Shown here: piece after piece, positions 1 through 7,174 of the stretch
Numbering within the stretch: the stretch's first letter is position 1
Layout of the letters: each line of letters starts with the position of its first letter
Source: Competibacteraceae bacterium UBA6584
GTDB taxonomy: Bacteria; Pseudomonadota; Gammaproteobacteria; Competibacterales; Competibacteraceae
Direction: 5' to 3'
DNA: 22,406 nucleotides
Assembly (NCBI GenBank): GCA_002433805.1
Contig: DJIW01000010.1
Coordinates: 604 to 23,009 of the forward strand
The notes under the pieces: generated by a model
Told to the model about the DNA's origin: nothing
Database searches by the model: none
What the model saw: the letters and a program-made list of their open reading frames with translations, nothing else
Made by a program: the position numbers and the translations under genes

Positions 1-2018
1 AGCGAGGAATAGCCGGTGCCGAAATCATCCAGCGACAAGCGGATGGACAAGTCGCGCAACTTGTTCAACAGAGTCCGGGCGGTGTCGCTGTTGTCGATCA
101 GCACGCTTTCGGTAATTTCCAACTCCAGAAAGGCCGGATTGCAATCCGTTTCCGCCAAGATCCGGCGGATATCGTCGAACAGACCGCCATCGAGCAACTG
201 CCGGCTGGAGAGGTTGACGCAAACGGTGATCGGCATCCGCTCCGGATAGCAGCGGGTCCAGGTCGCCAGCCGGCGGCAGGCATCGCGCAGCACCGCCCGA
301 CCCAGCGGCACGATCAGCATGGTTTCCTCGGCCACCGGGATGAAATCGGCCGGCGAAATCAGGCCGCGTTCCGGATGTTTCCAGCGCGCCAGCGCTTCGA
401 AGCCCTTGAGCGCGCCGCTGGCCAGATTGATGATCGGCTGATAGAACACCTCGAATTCGCGCTGCTCCAAGGCCCGGCGCAGATCGCGCTCCAGCTGCAT
501 CAGCAGGACCATTTGATCGTACATGGCCGAATCGAACAGCACGTAAGGCTGGTCCTTGCCGCGCGCCTTGGCTTGATTCAAGGCGATATCGGCGTCGCGC
601 AGCAGGTCTTCCGCCCGCTGGCGGTCGCCGTGATTCAAGGCGATGCCGATGCTGGCCGTGGCGTGAATTTCGTGACCGCCGACGTGAAAGGCTTCGGACA
701 GGCTTTGATGGAAGCGCTCGGCGCAGAGCATGGCGTCGCCCGACTGGCGCAATTCGGTCAAGAGGATCAAGAATTCATCCCCGCCCACGCGGGCGACCAG
801 ATCGCCGCCGCTGCGCAGCGAGGCGTGCAAGCGCTGGCCGATCACCGCCAGCATCCGGTCGCCGATGTCGTGGCCCAAACTGTCGTTGATGACCTTGAAC
901 CGGTTGATGTCGAGCAGCAGCAGGGCGGACAGTTCGTGCCGGCGGTAGCGGCTGTCGAGCAGTTCCTGGACTTTGCCCAGGATCATGGCGCGGTTGGGCA
1001 GTCCGGTGAGCGCGTCGTGCAAGACGTGGTGTTGCAAGCGGGCCTCGATCTGCTTGCGCTTGGAAATATCGCGCAGCACCGCCAGCAGTTGCGGCCGCCC
1101 GTCGGGCGCGACTTTCTTGAAGTGGAGTTCGACCCATAGCGCGCGGCCCGAGCTGTTACGGAACTGATATTCGAGCGGCGAGGTATCGCCGGCCAGCGCT
1201 TGCATCCGCTGCCAGCGCAAGGAGTCCCGCGCCGTGCCGGCGGCCTCGAACAAATAATCTTCCAAAATCCGGCGCGGCTTGTCGTTGGCGATATCGCCAA
1301 ATAGATCGCAGGTCTGGCGGTTGATGTCGAGGATCAAACCGCTGTCGGGATCGAGCACCGCCAAGGCGTCGGTCGAGCCGTCGAACAGCGCCTGATATTT
1401 GGTTTGCGAGGATTTTAGGGCGGTCTTGGTCCGCTCCAGATGGTGCAGCGTCACGTAGACGGCCAGCGCGGTTTCGACGATACGGCGGTCGTCGTCGTCG
1501 AGTTGGCCTCGGTTGAGGCCGCTGTTTAAGGTATCGCCCAGTAACAGGGCCAAGCCGGCGCGGCGGTGGCAGACCCAAATCCAATACCGCAGCGCCGTGT
1601 TGCGGTTTAAAAGCTCCACAAACCGAAACGGCGCGCGGTGGTGGTGGTCGGAATCGCAGCATTCAGGAACGTCCGCCGGGGCCAGGGATAATTCCCACGC
1701 GAGCGACATCCCCTGCCCGCAGGCGGCGACAAACCGGCTCCGCCGCTTGTCCCATTTGAGCAAGATGGCGCTATCCACGCCCAGCGCCTTGATCAATAAA
1801 TCCACCATCAATTCGCCCAGCTCGTCGGTGGTGCCTTGACGGTGCGCCAAGCGGTACAGCGCTTCGATAACCTGCGAGATGATCTGGCCGCGCCGGAATT
1901 CTTGACGCAGCCGGCCCAGTTCGAGCTGTAACGTTTCCAGCTTGCGCTCGAGGTTTCCGCATTGCTGGCAGAATAATCCGGCGTCGTGGCAATGCTTGTT
2001 ATCAGGTTCGTCGATCAT
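1..2018 (-). CDS. Sensor diguanylate cyclase/phosphodiesterase (GAF-like, PAS, GGDEF, EAL), C-terminus cut by window edge
   Basis: The frame is open from the ATG at 2018 to base 1 (672 codons seen). Residues 1-35 hold a Cys/His cluster (H9, C10, H11, C17, C20) and a short coiled coil. Residues about 45-180 look like a GAF sensor and lead through a helix into a PAS domain (about 200-315). The GGDEF domain follows (about 330-490), with an intact GGDEF at 412-416 and the metal-binding DINRF strand. The EAL domain starts near 515, with EAL at 541-543, the VNLSS asparagine, EITES and the DDFGTGYSS loop that ends at the window edge. Both catalytic sites look competent, so it may make or degrade cyclic-di-GMP, or switch between the two. 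The inhibitory RxxD site before GGDEF is not intact: the spacing is R-S-G-G-D. No membrane segment is seen, so it is probably cytosolic. It is divergent from the HDOD-GGDEF gene. The ligand of the sensor domains is unknown. Confidence 0.93.
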   Translation of the reverse strand, partial: MIDEPDNKHCHDAGLFCQQCGNLERKLETLQLELGRLRQEFRRGQIISQVIEALYRLAHRQGTTDELGELMVDLLIKALGVDSAILLKWDKRRSRFVAACGQGMSLAWELSLAPADVPECCDSDHHHRAPFRFVELLNRNTALRYWIWVCHRRAGLALLLGDTLNSGLNRGQLDDDDRRIVETALAVYVTLHHLERTKTALKSSQTKYQALFDGSTDALAVLDPDSGLILDINRQTCDLFGDIANDKPRRILEDYLFEAAGTARDSLRWQRMQALAGDTSPLEYQFRNSSGRALWVELHFKKVAPDGRPQLLAVLRDISKRKQIEARLQHHVLHDALTGLPNRAMILGKVQELLDSRYRRHELSALLLLDINRFKVINDSLGHDIGDRMLAVIGQRLHASLRSGGDLVARVGGDEFLILLTELRQSGDAMLCAERFHQSLSEAFHVGGHEIHATASIGIALNHGDRQRAEDLLRDADIALNQAKARGKDQPYVLFDSAMYDQMVLLMQLERDLRRALEQREFEVFYQPIINLASGALKGFEALARWKHPERGLISPADFIPVAEETMLIVPLGRAVLRDACRRLATWTRCYPERMPITVCVNLSSRQLLDGGLFDDIRRILAETDCNPAFLELEITESVLIDNSDTARTLLNKLRDLSIRLSLDDFGTGYSS

Positions 2019-2143
2019 AATTGTTAGTGTGAGAAATCAAGAGGATTGAACGCTACCGTGCGTCCGGCCGCGGCGGCTGGTGCCTTCGAGCGCCACCGTT
2101 CGCTTCTTTAGTCGTCATCGCGGCGCGGACTGTATATTTCACT

Positions 2144-2171
2144 TGGTTTTTTCGTGTTCGATTTCAATAAT
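2144..2171 (+). promoter_or_regulatory. Candidate sigma70-type promoter for the HDOD-GGDEF gene
   Basis: A TTGGTT at 2144-2149 and an AATAAT at 2166-2171 are separated by 16 bp. The -10 box matches the consensus at five of six positions, the -35 box only at three. It lies in the 195-bp divergent gap between the two cyclic-di-GMP genes, 42 bp before the ATG. It was picked by eye and is tentative. Confidence 0.3.
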
Positions 2172-2213
2172 AGTCGGCACTTTTCGCAGCGACTTTAGTT
2201 TTAGGGATCTATC

Positions 2214-3818
2214 ATGCACGCCGAACTGGAACAACGATTGGGCTTTTGTGGCAACTTGCCGACTTTGCCGGCGGTCGCGCTCAAAGTCATCGAGCTCGCC
2301 AACAATCCGGAGGTTCATTTAAACGACGTGGCGCGGGTCATCGCCATGGACCCGGCCCTGGTCACCAAACTGTTTCGCGCCGCCAATTCGCCGTTGTACG
2401 GTTTGCGCCGCAAGCCGGCTAACTTGCGCCAAGCCTTGAGCGTGCTGGGCTTGCAGGGAACGCTGGCGCTGGCGCTGGGTTTTTCCTTGATGGCCAGCTC
2501 GCGCGGCCTGCGCGGTCTCCCGCTGGATCTGGATCAATTTTGGCGGCGCTCGCTGCTGGCGGCGACCGCCAGCCGGGCATTGGGCGAGCGGCTGAAATTG
2601 AAGAATCTGGAGGAGTTGTTTCTGGCCGGGCTGCTGCACGGCATCGGCATTCTGGCGCTGTCGATGATGTTGCCCGAGCAGTACGTCGGCTTGTTGAAGG
2701 AAGCCAGCGACTCTCAGACGGACGGAACCCCGGTGCTGGACATCGCCCGGCTGGCCCAACTGGAACGGGCGCGCTTTGAGGTCGATCACACCCAAGTCGG
2801 CGCGTGGCTGCTCAACCGGTGGGGTTTGCCGGATTATCTGGGTCAGGCGGTGGCGGGCAGCTTCGATCCGAGCGATCCCTCGGTTTCCGAGCCGCATCGA
2901 ACCCTGGTCGAGTGCGTGGCCCTCTCGGTCCGCTTGGCCGATATTTGGACCCGTCCGGGCTATTGGCAGAATTCCCCGCAGATTGCGGAACTCGCCCGTG
3001 AATGGCTGGGTTTGGATACGGAGGCTTACGTTGAAATACTGGGCGTGGTCGGCGCTAAATTCCCGGAAATGGCCGAGTTGTTCCAGATCAAAAGCTTGGA
3101 CCCCATCGAGGTCGCCGGCATTATCGATCAGGCGCGCGAGTTGTTGACCATCCGCGGCGCGCGCCAGCTGGATGGTTTGTTGGAGGATGGGTTGCCGGTC
3201 GATGGCGATCGGACGCCTTCACTGTTGTCGATTCGAGCGCCGGCCACCGTCATCGGCTCCAGTCCGGCGGCGGATTTGAATCCGACGCCCGCGCCCGAAA
3301 ACCAGGCGCTGTTCGATCCGCTGACCGGCTTATTCAACCGCGCCCATTTAGAAGAGCTGTTGAGGCTGGAACTGGCCAACGCCAGAAGCCAGCAGTGGCC
3401 CCTGAGTTTGGCCTTGGTGGATTTGGACGGTTGCGGCCAGATCAACGAAGCGCGCGGTCGCGCGGTCGGCGATCAGATCTTAATCGTGCTGGGCCGGTTG
3501 TTCGGGGCGCATATCCGCCGTCACGACACGGTGGCCCGTTACGGCGGCGATGAGTTTGCGCTGCTGCTGCCGGCGAGCGCCGCGGACCCGAGCCGCCATC
3601 TGCTGGAGCGGCTGCGCGAATTGGTCCGGCAGTGGGAGCCGACCTTGGGCGGAGATAGCAGCTTGCACATCACCCTTTCGGCCGGACTGGCGACCTATCC
3701 TGAATCCGGACTGGCTGAAACCACCAGCGCCGAGGAGCTGATTCGAGCCGCCGAAGACGCGCTCGCCGCCGCCAAGCGGGCCGGGCCCGACCAATTGTTC
3801 ATTTACGGCCGATCATAA
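2214..3818 (+). CDS. HDOD-GGDEF protein, probable diguanylate cyclase
   Basis: This 534-residue soluble protein has an N-terminal HDOD domain (about residues 5-210) and a C-terminal GGDEF domain (about 365-530). The HDOD part starts with the typical LPTLPAVALKVIEL segment and has HGIG at 142-145 where catalytic HD-GYP proteins have HD, so it should be a regulatory, non-hydrolytic domain, as is usual for HDOD. The cyclase part has DPLTGLFNR, a metal-binding DLDG strand and an intact GGDEF at 444-448. It also keeps an RxxD inhibitory site (RRHD, 435-438), so feedback inhibition by cyclic-di-GMP is expected. The ATG at 2214 is supported by an AGGGA 6 bases upstream (2203-2207). A proline-rich linker of about 60 residues joins the domains. 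It probably makes cyclic-di-GMP from two GTP. What the HDOD domain senses or binds cannot be read from the sequence. Confidence 0.93.
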   Translation: MHAELEQRLGFCGNLPTLPAVALKVIELANNPEVHLNDVARVIAMDPALVTKLFRAANSPLYGLRRKPANLRQALSVLGLQGTLALALGFSLMASSRGLRGLPLDLDQFWRRSLLAATASRALGERLKLKNLEELFLAGLLHGIGILALSMMLPEQYVGLLKEASDSQTDGTPVLDIARLAQLERARFEVDHTQVGAWLLNRWGLPDYLGQAVAGSFDPSDPSVSEPHRTLVECVALSVRLADIWTRPGYWQNSPQIAELAREWLGLDTEAYVEILGVVGAKFPEMAELFQIKSLDPIEVAGIIDQARELLTIRGARQLDGLLEDGLPVDGDRTPSLLSIRAPATVIGSSPAADLNPTPAPENQALFDPLTGLFNRAHLEELLRLELANARSQQWPLSLALVDLDGCGQINEARGRAVGDQILIVLGRLFGAHIRRHDTVARYGGDEFALLLPASAADPSRHLLERLRELVRQWEPTLGGDSSLHITLSAGLATYPESGLAETTSAEELIRAAEDALAAAKRAGPDQLFIYGRS

Positions 3819-3828
3819 GACTTCAAGG

Positions 3829-3859
3829 CTCGGAGCGATCCGCCGACGGTCGTTCCGAG
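3829..3859. terminator. Hairpin between convergent genes, possible bidirectional terminator
   Basis: CTCGGAGCGA (3829-3838) pairs with TCGTTCCGAG (3850-3859) over ten positions, with one G-U wobble and an 11-base loop. It sits 11 bp after the HDOD-GGDEF stop and 29 bp past the rarD stop, where a shared terminator would be expected. No T-run follows on either strand, so termination is uncertain. Confidence 0.4.
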
Positions 3860-3887
3860 CGCGGCGCTCGGGCGCAAACACTCGCTT

Positions 3888-4823
3888 TCAGGCGGCGGGC
3901 CGGGGCGTTTGGCGGTTTTGAAGTCGATAGGCGTCGAAGCTGTAGAGGGCGAGCGCGATCCAGATGCATCCGAACGTCGCCCAATGCACGACGGTAAAGA
4001 CTTCCCGGTAGAGCAAAACCCCCAACAAAAACTGAAGCGTGGGGGTGAGGTACTGAATCAAGCCCAGCGTGGACAACGGCAGGCGGCGTCCGGCTTCCAG
4101 GAACAACACCAGCGGCACGACGGTGACCGGACCGGCGGCCAGCAACAACAGATCGGTCGTTCGATCCCGCGCGCCCAAGGCGCCCGCCCCGCTCGCCGCC
4201 AGCACGCTCAAAACCAGCACCGCAACCGGAGCCAGCAGCGCGGTTTCCACGCACAGTCCAAGCATCGCCGACTGGCCGTCTTTTTTGCGCAGCAGCCCGT
4301 AGCTGCCAAAACTCAAGGCCAGTGCCAGCGCGACCCAAGGAAATACTCCTTGACCGATCACCATGATCAGCACGCCGGCGGCGGCGATGGCGACCGCGCT
4401 CCACTGGCGCGGGTTCAAGCGCTCTTGCAGCACCACCACGCCCAGCACTACGTTGACCAGCGGATTGATGTAGTAGCCGAGGCTGGCTTCCAAGATGCGG
4501 TGGTTTTGCACCGCCCAGATATAGAGCAACCAGTTGGCTGAAATCAGCACGCTGGTCATCAGATAAAACCGCAGCCGCCGTCGGTCGCGGAAAGTCGCGA
4601 GCAACACCGGTCCGCGTCCCTGCCACAGCAGCAGCGCCAGCAGCAGCGCCACCGACCACAGAATCCGGTGCATCAACACTTCGAGCGGCGCGACACGATC
4701 CAGAAGCTTGAAGTAAATCGGAAACAAGCCCCAGAGGCTAAAGCAGCCCAGCGCGTGCGCCAGACCCGAGAGCCGGCGCTCGGACGGCGGGCCCGACGCC
4801 GGCGCGCGGGGTGAAAGCGTCAT
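3888..4823 (-). CDS. rarD: RarD-type EamA/DMT-family transporter
   Basis: The product is an inner-membrane permease of the drug/metabolite transporter superfamily. With the ATG at 4823 it has 311 residues, close to the usual length of about 300. It has around ten hydrophobic segments in two EamA halves. RarD hallmarks include LWGLFPIYFKL near the start, NWLLYIWAV and LEASLGYYINPLVNVVLG in the middle, LLRKK after helix five and LSTLGLIQYLTPTLQFLLGV near the end. An upstream start at 5012 would run 172 bases into the preceding transporter gene in another frame, so I reject it. The start at 4823 lies 17 bp after that gene's stop, so the two probably form one operon. RarD was named for an effect on chloramphenicol sensitivity; its true substrate is unclear. 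Confidence 0.93.
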   Translation of the reverse strand: MTLSPRAPASGPPSERRLSGLAHALGCFSLWGLFPIYFKLLDRVAPLEVLMHRILWSVALLLALLLWQGRGPVLLATFRDRRRLRFYLMTSVLISANWLLYIWAVQNHRILEASLGYYINPLVNVVLGVVVLQERLNPRQWSAVAIAAAGVLIMVIGQGVFPWVALALALSFGSYGLLRKKDGQSAMLGLCVETALLAPVAVLVLSVLAASGAGALGARDRTTDLLLLAAGPVTVVPLVLFLEAGRRLPLSTLGLIQYLTPTLQFLLGVLLYREVFTVVHWATFGCIWIALALYSFDAYRLQNRQTPRPAA

Positions 4824-4840
4824 GAGGCGCGGGCCAACCT

Positions 4841-5425
4841 TCAACCGGGAAACGCGCTGATCGCCCGCCAAGCGGCCAAGGCCGCCAGCGCTAAAAACAA
4901 GATGCCGCTGACCCGGTGCAAAACGTGGACCGGCAGGCGGCGCAACAGCGTTTGACCCGCCCACACGCCGAGCGCCGAGGTAAACGCCAAGGCCAAGGTT
5001 CCGCCGACCCACACCGGCAGCACGGCTTGGGTACTCGCCAGTCCCGCGACCGCCAGCTGCGTCTTATCGCCCAATTCCGCCAGAAAAATCAGGGCGAAGG
5101 CCGAGACGAACACGCTCCGTCCGCTTCGCTCGCGAACGTCGACGGTTTCCTCGCCGGCTTCGCGCAGCGCGTTCAAGCCGAAGATCGCGAACAAGACCGC
5201 CACGGCGGCGGCGATCAGCCACGGCGGCAGCCACGCAGCCGCCGCCGCGCCGAACAGCACCGCCAACAAATTCAAGATGGCGAACGCGATGATCGCGCCC
5301 AGCAACACGGGCGCCGGCGGATGGCGCGCCGCCAGGGTCATGCAAACCAATTGGGTTTTATCGCCCAATTCAGCGAGCGCGACCAGCCCGAACGTGGTCG
5401 AAGCCGTTATCAGAAACTCATTCAT
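4841..5425 (-). CDS. GDT1/UPF0016 (TMEM165-type) cation exporter, likely Mn2+
   Basis: This 194-residue membrane protein has six predicted hydrophobic segments arranged as two inverted halves. Each half carries the family's signature metal-binding motif ELGDKT, at residues 19-24 and 117-122. A charged loop (about 88-103) separates the halves. Characterised relatives export Mn2+ (MneA in Vibrio) or exchange Ca2+/Mn2+ for protons (GDT1, TMEM165); Mn2+ export is the likely role here. I place the start at the ATG at 5425, which gives the family's usual MNEFLI-like beginning, rather than the TTG at 5452. I recognise no yybP-ykoY manganese riboswitch in the short upstream region, though I could not fold it. 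It is the first gene of a likely operon with rarD. Confidence 0.92.
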   Translation of the reverse strand: MNEFLITASTTFGLVALAELGDKTQLVCMTLAARHPPAPVLLGAIIAFAILNLLAVLFGAAAAAWLPPWLIAAAVAVLFAIFGLNALREAGEETVDVRERSGRSVFVSAFALIFLAELGDKTQLAVAGLASTQAVLPVWVGGTLALAFTSALGVWAGQTLLRRLPVHVLHRVSGILFLALAALAAWRAISAFPG

Positions 5426-5562
5426 CAATCTTTTTGGCGCTTGGCTTAACAATCGCGCATGATACTCAATAACGGTCGGAGTGCGTTGTCGAATTTCTCA
5501 AATGCGAGATCATTAAGGGACAGTCGCGGGATGAGCGGAACCTGCGAGCGGGAGAAACTACG

Positions 5563-5946
5563 GTGCGTTGGCGCGATCTTTGGGTGTTGACGGCGTCGTT
5601 GGCGGCGAGCGCGACGGCGGCTGCGGTGTTTTCCGACAGCATGCGCTGCGGCCGGTACGTGGTGCAGACCGGCTATTCGCAATCGCAAATTTTGGATGTT
5701 TGCGGCGAGCCGCGCCACGCCTGGCAAGACGGTTTTATCGAGCAGGCGATTCGGCGCAACGACCCTTATTATCCGGTTTATCCCACCCCGCTGCCCTATC
5801 CGCTCCCATCAGGCTACGAAACCGAATACCGCCGGGTCATTCCCGTCTATAAATGGGAATACAACCTCGGCCGGGGCACCTTGCTCAAAACGCTGATTTT
5901 CCACGGCGATATCTTGATCGAGATCGTCAACGGCCCCCGCCAGTAG
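5563..5946 (+). CDS. Small secreted DUF2845-type protein
   Basis: This 127-residue protein starts at a GTG (5563) with a GGGAG ribosome site 8 bases upstream (5550-5554). Residues 1-21 are a signal peptide, with likely cleavage in the alanine-rich stretch before FSDS, so the mature protein should be periplasmic. The core MRCGRYVV...DVCGEP matches the DUF2845 pattern of a short beta strand and a conserved CGxP turn. Cys29 and Cys47 could form a disulfide. A proline/tyrosine-rich segment (YYPVYPTPLPYPLP) precedes a C-terminal beta-rich part. It is divergent from the GDT1 gene and convergent with the DUF790 gene. No function is established for the family and none can be read here. Confidence 0.82.
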   Translation: MRWRDLWVLTASLAASATAAAVFSDSMRCGRYVVQTGYSQSQILDVCGEPRHAWQDGFIEQAIRRNDPYYPVYPTPLPYPLPSGYETEYRRVIPVYKWEYNLGRGTLLKTLIFHGDILIEIVNGPRQ

Positions 5947-5997
5947 CATCGCCGGTCGACGTCCTGGACCCGATCAGACGCCGTTTGCATCCGCCGC

Positions 5998-7170
5998 TCA
6001 AGGTTCCAGCACCGCCAGCACCTGTCGGGGTTCGAGCTTGCCCTTGAAGAAGATCACCGGGCCAGGCACATCGCGAAAATCGTCCGCCCCCACGTTCAAC
6101 CGCTCGGAAACCGCCACGATCAAATCCGGCATCGCGGCCCGGCGCAGCTTGTCCAACTTGCGGCGCAGGTAATCGGGATGCCAGAAGCCCATGATCTCGA
6201 CATGGGCGATCCGGCCATCGGCGTGGCGCAAGGCGAAATCGGGCACGAACACCGTGCCTTTCAAATCGACGATTTCCACTTCCCGTTCCAGGGTCCACGC
6301 CGTGCCAAGCTTGTCCCAGCGCACGGCAAATTTTTCTTCCAGCAAGCTGTCATACGCCGGCGGCGGTGCTTGCAACGACCGCAGCGGGGATTGTGAGTCG
6401 AGCCGGTAGCACAGTTCCTGATCGTCCCGCTGCAACACCGCTTCCAGCTCCCAACGGCTGACCCGCAGCAGCGCCGGCAAGAACATCGCCATTTGCAGGC
6501 CGTATTTGCGGGTTTGCTTGAACAAGCTGGCGGGGCCGTCCACGTAAATCTGATAACCGTCGTCGAGATGGCCTTCGACCGCGTACATCAGCCCGTGAAA
6601 TTTGAGGTGTTGAAACAGCCGGCGGTACTCGCCGGGCACGTTGCGATGGGCGGTGAGACGGAGATAAAGCGCCGCGTACAGCACCCCTTGCGCCTGGGCG
6701 AGGTTGTAGCGATCCACCAGTTGGTCCGGAGTGAAATCCGGCAGCGCGGTCAGCAGATGATTTTCCGGCAGATCGGCGTAGAGCGCCTCGCGCGCGGCTT
6801 CCGCTTCCAGTTGATAGCGCGGCGCGACGGATTCCAAGATCTCGCGCGCCTGCGTTTCGCCGTAGCTTCCGCGTTCGGCGGCCCGCGCGAACACCTCGCG
6901 CCGCAGCGTTTCCGGCTCCAGCTCGCCGGTCGCCAGGGTAAATTCGGCGGCGTTGAGCGCCAGATGCGCGAAGCCGCGCACGATGCGGTAATCGGGCGAA
7001 TCGCCTTCCAGCGCCCGCAGGGCCGCTTGCAGTTCGCCGCGCGTTCGGTGCTGGTGCTGGCGGATCAGCTCCAAGACCTGTCCGGCCCAGAGCTGTTGCT
7101 CGCGCTTGAGAAAACGCGGATAAACTTGACTGCCGCGCTTGATGGAAAACAGCAGTTCGGAGGGCAGCAT
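5998..7170 (-). CDS. DUF790 (Bax1-like) nuclease, partner of the upstream XPB-type helicase
   Basis: This 390-residue soluble protein matches the DUF790 family, which includes archaeal Bax1, a structure-specific endonuclease that binds XPB helicase. The N-terminal two thirds are mostly helical, starting LPSELLFSIKRG. The segment YNLAQAQGVLY (155-165) and the D-G-P-x-S-L-F stretch (211-217) are typical of the family. The C-terminal third has a PD-(D/E)XK-like nuclease core: E278/E279, PDF with D311, and the strand HVEIMGFW with E325. The usual lysine after that glutamate is replaced (E-I-M), with K338/K341 nearby as possible substitutes. The ATG at 7170 is 4 bp after the helicase stop, so translation is probably coupled. 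Expected role: cutting DNA opened by the helicase, in repair or a related process. The family call is strong; activity in this bacterium is inferred. Confidence 0.82.
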   Translation of the reverse strand: MLPSELLFSIKRGSQVYPRFLKREQQLWAGQVLELIRQHQHRTRGELQAALRALEGDSPDYRIVRGFAHLALNAAEFTLATGELEPETLRREVFARAAERGSYGETQAREILESVAPRYQLEAEAAREALYADLPENHLLTALPDFTPDQLVDRYNLAQAQGVLYAALYLRLTAHRNVPGEYRRLFQHLKFHGLMYAVEGHLDDGYQIYVDGPASLFKQTRKYGLQMAMFLPALLRVSRWELEAVLQRDDQELCYRLDSQSPLRSLQAPPPAYDSLLEEKFAVRWDKLGTAWTLEREVEIVDLKGTVFVPDFALRHADGRIAHVEIMGFWHPDYLRRKLDKLRRAAMPDLIVAVSERLNVGADDFRDVPGPVIFFKGKLEPRQVLAVLEP

Positions 7171-7174
7171 TCGT

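Noticed and set aside
375..1139. Plus-strand frame of 254 codons
   Set aside because: It is the reverse strand of the GGDEF-EAL gene, which shows full catalytic motifs. The plus frame resembles no protein.
4824..5012. Longer start for rarD at 5012
   Set aside because: It would overlap 172 bases of the GDT1 gene in another frame and add 63 residues not found in RarD proteins.
5426..5452. TTG start at 5452 for the GDT1-type exporter
   Set aside because: The in-frame ATG at 5425 gives the usual family N-terminus. The nine extra residues are not typical.
5426..5562. Manganese (yybP-ykoY) riboswitch upstream of the GDT1 gene
   Set aside because: The space is only about 135 bp shared with a divergent gene, and I could not identify the conserved core. 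A covariance-model search would settle it.
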